NCBI GenBank assembly: GCA_900767835.1
Contig: CAAGAO010000013.1
Coordinates: 3,814 to 67,813, forward strand
Source: Clostridia bacterium
Lineage (GTDB): Bacteria > Bacillota > Clostridia > Christensenellales > UBA1242
DNA: 64,000 nucleotides
Reading direction: 5' to 3'
The position numbers and the translations under genes are program-made. Under the pieces are notes generated by a model. That model was not told the DNA's origin and made no database searches. It saw nothing but the letters and a program-made list of their open reading frames with translations. The first letter of the stretch is position 1. Each line of letters opens with the position of its first letter. Shown here in pieces: positions 47,901 through 59,900 of this stretch.

Positions 47901-50900
47901 TTAATGATTTAGTCATTACTTACGACTTAGACGGCACAAAAATGCCGGTAAATAATATCAAAAAAATTGAACTTATTGATGCTGGCGTATATTTGGCAAT
48001 TGTGACCGTTAATGACGCAATTTATGATGTCGCAGTTGAAGTTGAAAAACGACAAATAACTCTTGCAGAATTAAATTTTGAAAGTGAAAAAGCGTATGAT
48101 GGTTTAAAAGATGTTTTAAACGCAGACGGCAATAGCACTTTAAAGACGTTTGAAAACGATGGCGTACAGGTTACTGCTCGCTATGCTGATGAGTTTAAGG
48201 TTAATGAAGACAACACTATTAATTTCTACATTACTGACCCAAACGGCAAAAATAAAACAAAGAACTACTATTTACCAGAAAGTATTGTTGGTAGAATAGT
48301 TCCTAAAGAAGTTACAATTAATTTTGGCAATTTGAAATATATTTATGATAAGTCAAATGCCTACCCATATAATTATGAAGAAACTGCAACTTGGCTTGTA
48401 ACTGGCGATGCAATTACTCCAAACACAAAAGTGTTTACTTTTAATGTTTCTGGTGTATGTGAAAATGTTGATGTGAACACATATGAAATCACGGACATTT
48501 TTGATATTTCAAGAGATGGCAGGGCTTTGAGAAATAATTATAGATTTATTTATCAAGGGACAATCACCGTATCTCCAATCAAAATTAAAGTAGAATTCAA
48601 TAAATTTACAAACGACAAAACCGAATTTAATAACGCATCACAAGGTGTAACTTATACCATTGTAGCAAGCGAAGGAAATGAGACACAATACGAAACAAAC
48701 AAAGCAGAAATTGAATCATCGTTGCTTTTAACATACAACGATAAAGCAACACTTCCATTCAATGTTGGAGTGTATGAGGCTAAAGTTTCTTGCACTTCTA
48801 AATGTTTTGAAATTGTAAACGGAAATACATATACATATGAAATTGTAAAATTTGTTTACAATTTAGATTTAAACGAAGTTGTTTCTAACACATTAAATAC
48901 AGAAAAAACTAAATTATACTTTACTAAATTCTATGGCGAAGCAAACCCAGAATTTAAAGTTGAAGTTGAACATAAATTTACTGTAGATAATGGTTTAAAA
49001 TTCAGCATTGAACTTGCTAGAGTAGACGAAGATGAAACTGATGATAAATACTATAATTTAAAATTTGTTTCTTGTTCAAATGACAACATTGATGTTAGAA
49101 TTAAACCTGAATATTTAACTGGCGCTTTCTATATTCAATCTTTACCAAATGATGGCTTAATGGTATTAATCAATGGTAAAAAAGATAGCCTAGATTTAGT
49201 ATATCGTGGTTCTGATTATGTATTGGATACAGATATTAGATTTACTGTATTAAAAAATAAAGCAAATATTGATATTGTATCAAAAGAAGTTGTATTCAAA
49301 GGCACAACTAATGCCTTTACAAAAATTAAAGATGCTGGAACTTATGAAATATCATATAATGTTAAAGCATTAGGTTATGAAGAAATAGAAGCAAAATCTG
49401 ATTTTACAATTACAATAAATAAGTACAATGTAGTGATTGTTCCTAGTGTTGAAATTGTGAAAGACTATGATTCAACAAACAAAGTAAATGCTTTCACTTA
49501 TGATTTAAAAAATTCTTTATTAAATGTTGATGCAACAACTGAGGTTGCTGGCTTAAAACAAGAAATAGGTGATTTAGAATTCACATACACAGACATAAAT
49601 GCTGGCGAATGGGCAATCAATTTAACCGCTAAAGAATACAAAAACCTTAATGTTACTTTAAAAGAAAACACTTTAGGTATAATTAATAAAATAAATACCG
49701 AACTTGTTGTTTCTGGGCAAAAAGTATATGACGGCAATGTTGTTAAAACAAGACCTATAATCAAGAATGCAATAAATATGGAAGAATTATCTGCAGATAT
49801 AACAATTAATATTAAAACTGCAGGTGTTTACCAAGAAGAAGCATTAAATGCTAATGGTTATGATTTAAATATGGCTGAAAATACTGTCCTTGCAAATTAC
49901 AACATAACCAAACTTACTGGAAGTTTTACTATTTTAAAAGCAATATTAAAACTTGTTAGTTTCAAAGAAGAATACGAATATACAGGCAACTTAGTTGTTT
50001 TGGAGTACTCTTTTGAATTGCAACAAGATTTAGAGAATTACAATAGTCTTACCGATGTATCAAAATACATTAGAGTTGATAATAAAAATGCTATTAAATA
50101 TGGAACATACACTGCAGAGTTTACACTTATTGATAGCGACAATTATCAATTTGAAGGTGGACAAAATATATTATCTAAAGAGTTTAAAATCACAAAAACT
50201 CAATTAACAATTACAGTTAATGATTCTAAGTCATACGATACAACTGCTTTTGTATACAATGTTAAAGCAGGTGATGTTGCTGGTAGTTTAGTTCTATCTC
50301 ATAGACTTATTGCAACAATAACAACAAACAAAGCAATTAAAGGTGTTTATAATGTTGCAAATAAAGATGATGTAACAATTACTTATAAAGTAGTTGGAGA
50401 AAATGAAGTTGATGTTACAGATAACTACTATGTAGTATTTGAGGGTTCGTTGGAAATTACTTCAATTTCTGCAAGTGATATTCAAATGACTTTTGACAGT
50501 TACAAATATTTAGGTAAGCTACAACAATTAACCGCAAATGTCGTAATTAATGGATACACAATAGTTGTTGATACAAATAATACTAATGAAATATATTTAC
50601 AATTAACAAAATTCAATGGAATTGAAAAAGAAAACATTAATTTCAAATATGCTGGTTCTTATACTGTAAACCTAGTTTCAAAGAGTGAAAGTTTTGAAAC
50701 TAAAACCGACACAGTTGTAATGGAAAAACAAATTATTGACAATGTAACGGGTTATAACACAGATAAACAATATGACGGAACAAAAAACATTTTAGGCAAT
50801 CTAAAATCAACAAGTATATATGCTGATGATTTGTATATGGTTACTTTGTTTGGCACATATAGTGATGTGTTTGGCAATAATTTACAAATGCAATTTGCAT

Positions 50901-53900
50901 TGAATATAATATCTTCTGCAAATGAAGAAGTTGCAAACTTGGTTGTTGACTCTTATCAATTTAATTTATCAGAACTTGTTGGTAATATTACAAAGAGAAA
51001 AGTTACATTCACATATTCTTCGGACGAAAAACTGTTCTATACTGGTACATCAAAAGCCTTAGGTTTTGATAAATTTACTTGTACAAATCTCTTGGATAGC
51101 GAAGAATTCTCAGGTAGTGTGGTATTTGACAACGCATTAGTAAATGCGGGCGAGTACTCTCTTGAGGAAGTTGCTAACGCATATTCAATCGTAACAAACT
51201 TTAATGTGACTTCAAATATTAACTATTACGAAATTGTATTTAAAGGAAATGTAAAAATCAATAAAGCAATCGTTACTGTTGAAAGTGTAAGTTCAAACGA
51301 AGAAGTATATAATGCTGTTGAATACACTACGACTTTGACTGCAAAAATAGTAGACGGACAGGGTGAAATTTTACCGCAAGATTTAACTACAATTTTAGTA
51401 GCAACATATTCAAGCAGTGATGGCAATATTTTAGAATCTGTTATTAATGCTGGCGAGTATACTATTATAGTTAATTGTGTAAACGAAAACTACGAATACA
51501 TAGCAACCACATTTAATAACAAATTCACAGTTGCAAAACGTGATTATGAGATTGAAATAAATAAAAAATTCACATATGATGTAGAATATAAATATATTGG
51601 TTACTTCACATATGATTTTGTAGCAAATGATACAAAAGAAGTTAACTCTCAAGTACATAAACTTGCAGGTAATATTGTTACAACCGATTACGATTTAGGC
51701 ACATATACTTATACTAATGCTCAAAATAATAAAATAAAGATTAATAATCTTAGCATAGCAGGAATTAATATTTACACTGATGGTGTTTTAGACAACGATT
51801 CTCTTGCATTAAAAAATTACAATATTATTTACAATATTAGTATTACAATAAGCAATGAATTTGCTGAGGGCGAAATTGTAGTTTCACAAACAAAACCTTT
51901 AGAATATAATGCTAAAGAGCAAAATGTTGTGCTTGAAATGAAAGTTGGCAATGCTGACGGAACAGTTACAACAACTAACATCAGTATGCAAAATAACCCT
52001 TCTATAGTATTAGGAATTTATACAACAAGAGATGCAAACTCAACCAAACTTAATACTGTTAAAAACAAAGGCACATATTATGCATACATATATTTAGAAA
52101 ATGCAACAATTAATAAATATAGATTCGTGTCTATATTTGTTAATCCAAAAACAATATCTTCATATATTAACAAGGCAACAAATGAAACCTTTACTGGTGA
52201 AAAAGTATATGATGATTCTAAAGTGTTAGAATTAACTTCAAATGATATATTTGATGAAGATAAAGACAGTATAAAACTACTAGCAAATTATTCTTCTGAA
52301 AATGTTAGTGCCACATTACTAAATATTCAAATATTAGGAAACGACAAAGGCAACTATCAAATAACTCAAATTCAAGACGGAACAATTACTCCTAGAAATA
52401 TTGAAGTAGATTTATCAAAAGCAATTAGCAAGACCTATGATGGAATTACTAGTCACACCATCAATGCAAGCGAATTCATAGTTTCAAGTGAACAAAAACT
52501 TGTAACTGGACATATGCTTGCTGGTGAAATTGTAGTCAATGTTTCTAATGTTGGAAAATATCCTTTGGCTAATCTGACTGGTTTGTATGTTGCTAAAAAT
52601 TCAGTTAAAGTAGATGCTAACAACTATGTAATTACTATATCTAGTTCAGCAACTATTGAAGTTACAAAACTAAATGTAGAATTAAGTTGGACTAATGCAG
52701 AATTAACATATAATGCAACCGATTTAAAACTTAACTTGTTGTCAATGTTGACTAGTTCGGCACAAGATAAATTCACAGAAGAAATTTTACAAGTTGTAAA
52801 AGCAAATGTTGGACAATTATTTGAAATTAAAAACCAAGACAATCTTGCTATCGAACAAATAATTAATGCTGGCAAATATACTTTTGCAATAAAAAATGGT
52901 GCTTTAGATGGAAATAACTTTACTTTTGCAATTAACTCAACAAATAATTTTGTTAATGTTTTAAAAGCAAATATGACTATCTCATTCGTTGGCACAAAAG
53001 TAGAATATTTAGATTATGCAACAAATGGTGGTTACAAACTTGCTGAAAGTAATGTTAGCGGAATTTACGATGCAGACAAGCAATACATAAATGATATATT
53101 ATTTACAATAAAAACAACTCCAGAAATTGGTAAAGTGTATACTTATGATGCAGATTTAAACTATATATCATCTATTGATTTAGATAAAAATTACACAATT
53201 AATATTACTGGTAGCATTACACTTACTGCTGACAATGTTGAACTTAATGTAGAAAATCCTACATATTCTGGTAATACAGTAGATTTGTTCAATCGTGTAG
53301 TTGTTAGTTATAACGGCAAACCATTAAATTTGGAAAGATTTAACGAAGACAAAATAACTTTTGTAAACAAAGATTATTATGTTTATGCAGTAATTGATGC
53401 TTCTGGAATAAGAATTAAAACCTTGGTTAAAGTCCTTGCAAAAGAAATTAAAAATGTAACTTATGATGGAAATAAAGTATATGATGGAACAAATGTTGTT
53501 AAAAATGTATCAAGTGAAGATATATTCACAACTGACGATATAACATTAAGTGCAACATATACTGGTAAATTAAAAGGTACATATGCAATTGATTTTACAA
53601 TCTCTGGGCAAGATGTTGGAAATTATATCTTAAATGTTAAAGGTGCAATGGGCGAAATTCAAGCAAAACAAGTTAAACTTACTTTAACTGAACCTGCACA
53701 ATTCATTTATAATGTAGTTGGTAAATATGATTATAATTATACTCAAACTCTAAACTTAGTTGCTGGTGATACATTGCAAGCAAATACAAATGTGTTGACA
53801 TTTACATATTCTAGTGTTTGTGAAAATTATGACATTACCAATATCACAACAAACAGTTTTGTAATCAAAAATGCTGATGGCGATATAACAAATGACTGCT

Positions 53901-56900
53901 ACATCTTTGAATACGAAGGCAAACTAAATATTAGTGCTAGAAGATTTAAAATTCAAATAACAGCAAATAGCAACCTTGTTTATGATACAACTGCAAAAGC
54001 GGTAAGTTTTGAAATTGTTGATTTTAACGAACAAAATGCTTTAACTGATGCAGAAAAAGAACAACTAATAAAACTTATATCAATTACATATATAAATAGT
54101 GATGGCGAAAACAGTACATTTGCTCCAACAGAGGCTGGAACATATACCGCAAAAGCAAACTTTGTAGAGGGTAATTATGTATTAGACTCTCAAGGTGCAA
54201 CATTAGAATTTACAGTAGCACAATTTGAATATGAAATTTCTGATATTGAAGTGTTTGAAATTAACGAAGATGATATGGATAGTTCACTTCTTGTAAGACT
54301 ATATAATATAGAAGTAAAAGCAGAAACTTTTGTTAAAGCCAACATATCATTTGCTAGCAAAGATGGTGTAACTACAATTGGATATCACAACTTAACTTTA
54401 AGCGGTTGCGATAATGCAAACATAAAAGTTATTTGCCCAGATAGTGTGCTTGAAAACAAGTTGTTGATTACAGCAAGTAAGACAAAAGTATTAGAAATTA
54501 CATTAAATTCTTACAAAAAAGGTGCTTTTGAACGCATTTTTGGTAGAAATAACATAGGTGTATTTGATTTACAAGACTTTGATTATACTTGCAAAGTTGC
54601 TGGTAGAGAAATAACTGCAGGCGAACTTGCCTTTATAAATCTTCAAGGCACTGTAACCTTTAACTCAGGAAATGCAACAAGTGAAGGGTATGGCTTACTT
54701 GAGTTTGATTTGACAAGTTTATATATCAAAATGAATGTTTCAACGACATTGAAATTGATAATAAACAAACGTACATTAAATTTAACATTAAATGATGGTG
54801 CATCATATAATAAGGTTTTTGACGGAACTGCAACTTTCGGTAAAGAATTTACATTGCAAGCAGTAATTGGCAATAATAATGATTCTTATGATTTAGAAAT
54901 GCCAAGTGTAATGCTTGTTTATGATAGTGAAAATGTAGGAACTAGAAACATTATTATTACAACTGATGAAAACTATAATGTTGTTTTAGTAGGGAATACA
55001 GCAAAAACTGGTCAAATTACTCCGCTTGATGTCAACATTGAAATGCAAAATGAGTTTACTTATGGTGATTTGAGTGTAGATAATAATAAGGTTGATTTAA
55101 TCAATTTAATTACAGTAACAAATACATCTGGCGAAAATGTAAACAACTTAAAAGGTTTCTTAAGTGCGGTAATTAATGCAATAGATAGTAAAGTAACAAC
55201 AAGTGGTAAACTAACAGTTGGAACATATAATGTCGATTACACTGGCGATAATTTCAATATCTTATCTAAAATATCTAGCGTTGTTGTAAACAAAAAAGAT
55301 ATGGTGTTAGAATTAATTGATTCAAACGGAAATAAAAAAGCAATAAGCAAACAAGAAGACCTAACCAAAGATATAATCTTGGCAGAAGGCGAAAGTTTAA
55401 TACTTGCAGGCTTAATTGATGGCGACAATATTACAATCAAAAAAGCAGAATATGAAACAAGCAAAAAGGGTAAATCTATAAAGATTGTTGTAACCTTAGA
55501 TGGTTCGGCATTGGATATTGCAAGTTATAATTTGCTAGAAACCTATGGCGAAATTTTACCAAAACAAATCACAATCATATTTAATTACACATCAACAAAT
55601 TCGCCTCTTGCAAATGAGATTATTGCTGGCGTAAGCGGGCTAACTCTAGACTATTACGAGATGGCAAACTTCATTCCAAAAGCATCTCATAAGTATGATG
55701 GTTATGACTTCAAAGGTTGGGCATTAAATGATGGTTCTACAACAAAACTTGACTTTACATTGCCTCTTTATAGAGTATTTACTGAATATGCAGAACAAGT
55801 TAATGTATATGCAATTTGGCAAATAAGAACATTTGAAGTGGTAATTGAAAGATATATTTATGACTTTAATGAAAATAATTATATTAAAGATACAACATAT
55901 ACAAATGTCACAGTTCCTAAAAAATATAATGAATCTTTAACTCTTGCAGATTATGCTGTAGGTTATGCTAATTACACATATTTAGGTTTTGCAATTACTC
56001 AAATAACAAACGCTATAAATAAAGATTTAGAATATGTTGTAACAAAAGATATTAACATTCTATTAGTTTATGATTTGAATAAATACACAATTACATTTAA
56101 CTCAAGTGTTGCTTATATTAATAAGAGCGCACAAATCACTTATTCAAGTGATGGGCTAACTGCTAGTGTGATTGGATATTATGGACAACAAATAAGCAAT
56201 GTTGTTCCAAACATCTCTGAATATTTAACATTAAATAAAACGGGATACACTTTTGATGGATACCAAAGTGAAGGAACAATGTTTGATGTAAACGAATTTG
56301 CAACATATATAATTCAAAAGGATACAATCTTTAATGCAATATTTACAGCAGATACATTTGAATTGACATTAAATTCAAAAGGTGGGAAATTCAACTTAAG
56401 TGCTGAAGATTTAGCAAACGGTTGGACATATGTGGATGAAACCACAAAACAAAATGTTAAAATTTCAGTGGTTTATGATAGTGAATTCCCAAGCATAATT
56501 GAACCAATCAAAGATTACTATAGATTCGTTGGTTATACTTTAGGCGGACAAACATTTACCGCTCCAAATTGTTATACATTTGATAGCAATATGGAATTAA
56601 TTGCTCAATATGAAGATTTAGATTATGTTTTAACAATCAAAGCAAACAATGTTGCAAGTATTGAAGTTAAGTCATATCTTGACGGCAATTATCAAACCGA
56701 TTTAACTGCAACAGAGTTGATTGATGGCGAATATACATACAATGTAAAAACCTCTATGAGAGTTGTTATTAATATTGTTACTGAAGATGGTTATACCTTA
56801 AATGGTTACACAGTAGCTAGTAAAAATATAACCGAACAAGTGTGTGTTATAGATGGCTTTACCGGCGACTTGATTGTAAATGCAAACATAACACCAAATG

Positions 56901-59900
56901 ATAACAATATAACAATAAGTGTAAATAACAATAAATATGGCTATGTTCAATATCAAGAATTAAAAACTTCTGCTGAACAACCACAACTTGTATTTACTGC
57001 AAAAACAGGTACAACAATTAACATAAAAGTGGTAAATAATGAAGGTTACGATATTGATAGATTAGAAATTTTATCAGCAAAAGACACAATAACAGTTCAA
57101 GAAAACAAAGTTGATGGCGGAATTGAATACACAATCTCTGGTTATGTAAATGATTTCGATATTAATGTGATATTTAAAGCACAAAAAATTAGATTAAAAT
57201 TTGAATTTGAAAATGCTCAAATCACATATGAAGATGTAATTTATAGTGCAAGTTTCGAAACTGATGTTTATGTAGACACTACTGTTAATTTTGTATTAGA
57301 AGTTAACTATGGTTATACATTTAAAAATATGAGTTTTGTACCAGAAAATTCAACAAATATCGGTTTGTTAGATTATGTTACTAACGAAAATCTAATAACT
57401 GGCACATTTACCAAATTTACATCTGGCGGAAAAATTGTTATCGAACTAGAAAAGAATACTTATTCGCTTGAAATAATTTATGGTGAATATGATGAACGCA
57501 CTAATAAAATTGATATTAATGCTAACAAGAATGCAAATTTATTAGTAAACGGCACTGAATCCGCATTTAAGACTTATACTTATGAATATTTGACCAATAT
57601 TAGTTTGACCGCATCTAATTTTGCTTATGGTTTTAAACTTAGAAGTTGGAAACAATACAAGAGTGGCGAGTTTATTGATATTACCGATAAATTGTTCGGC
57701 GATGGTGTAGACTTTAAAATACAAGAAAATATCACTATTTGTTTGATTGTCGAAAGACAAAGTTACTCAGTAACATATAAAGCAGGCACTGGTGGCTATG
57801 TTGTTGATTCAAATGGCTTTAATGTGTTGTCGTTTGTTGAACATGTTTATTATGGTAGACAAGTTAAAGGAACAAAAGCAGTGGCTGACACTTGTACAAA
57901 GTTTGTCGGTTGGTATAATGATGAAACATTAGTTCAAACAGATGAAACATTTGTTCCAACTTCTGTTACTGCAGATATAGTTTACACGGCTAAGTTTAAA
58001 GGTGACAATATCTTAGTAAAACTTACAATAAATACAAACACAAAACGCGATGGCTTGATGCTTACTGACGATATGATTAATACTTTAATATCCATTGTCG
58101 ATTCCGAACCTAATGTAAATATTTCAACCGATTTAGACGAATATGGAAATCAAAGAATCAATGCATTAATTACTGGATTTTTAGTAAATGATAAGTTGAA
58201 TCTAAATTTAAATATTCCTGAATGGTTTGAAATTTACAATGCTAATGGTATGATTATTAGCAATAATAGTTTAACAGTAGATAAATTATATCCAAGCATT
58301 TTAGATAGTGGTAACATTGCAGTAAATTATGTAATTAACTTAAAAGTTAAAACATACAAAATAACTATTAAAACAAATTTAGACAATGTTGTAAGTGGTG
58401 TTTTAGTACATGATGCGGGTTGTGTTGGACTAATTTCTTCTAGAATTTTAGACGAAGATAAAAACCTAGTAGAATTTACCGTTGAATATGGTGGTTCAAT
58501 TGATGTAAGCTTCACTTATGTCGCTGGATATATGCTAAATAATGTAAGATATCAATACGATACTCAAACAATTAGTTTAGGTAAAGAATTTGTATTTGAC
58601 TTAAATAGGGCAAAAATGGAAAATATTAAGGCTGACACTGTTGCAATATTTGAGTTTGCAATTTCAAAATACAAAGTAACTTTTAACTTTAACTATAAAG
58701 GCACTAATTATAGCGATAGCAATATATATACTTACTATATTTTACATGGAGAATCTAAATTTACTGATGCGAGCGGAAATATTGCAACTCTACCAAATAC
58801 AGTAATTGACCCAGCATCAGGAACAACTGAAGCAATAACTTTCGTTGGTTGGAACAATAACATTTCTGGGCTTGGACAATACACATATTTATTTGACTCT
58901 GACGGCAGAGTATACAGAATGATTGGTGACCAAAAAATATATGGTTTTGAATACGATTTAATCTCATATACAACTATTGGTGCAATTGAAGTTACATTAT
59001 ACGGAACTTGGAGTTATGATAAATATCGTGTTGATGTCGAATTCGCACCTTTGAATATTGGCGACAATCAAGAATTGAAAGATTTATTTGCAAATACAAA
59101 CGGTTTCTATCCATATTATGACGATAGTATTCCAAGAGAATGTCAATATGTGACATTTAGTGTTGGATCTGATGTAAACATAATTGCTCCAGAAATTTCG
59201 GGCTATACATACTATGGTTGGAAGTTAAAAGATGATTCTGGCGAAATATCAAAAGGCAATAGTTCATTTGAAATGCCTGCAAAGGCAATTACAGTTGTAT
59301 TATATTACGCATTTGAAATTCGCGTGGAAGTTGAAGAACCAGTTGTTGGTAAAAACAAAGCATTTGTAAATGATTCTTCTTTAGCGGAAGTTGTTTTAGG
59401 TGAAAGTGTTGAACTTAAAGCATATGCAGAAAAAGGTTATAGATTTATCGGTTGGAAAGTTGACGGCATCTATGATGATTCTCTAACACAAAACGCAGTA
59501 GTAGTTGCAAATAAATCTTGCACATACACAGCAGTGTTTGGCTTTAAAGGTGTAACTGTAAAAATTGAAAATACAGATTATGTAACTTTAAGTGCCAATA
59601 AAAATGAATTGTTGTTAGGCGAAACATTGATAATTAATGTTGAGAATTTGCAAGATGGTTACAAGATTGATACATTGACTATAAATAATGTAGCAAATCT
59701 ATTTACCCGAAGTGCAGACAAGACATATTACTATCACATAATCACTATTGATGATGTTGAAAACGGTACAATTACTATAAGACCTATTACAGCAACAAAA
59801 ACTGTAAAAGTATTGTTTACTCTAAATGGCTTAGAAAGTGGAAAAATTTATGTAAATGGTACAGATGCAACAGATAAAGAATTAGATTTGAACTTTAATA

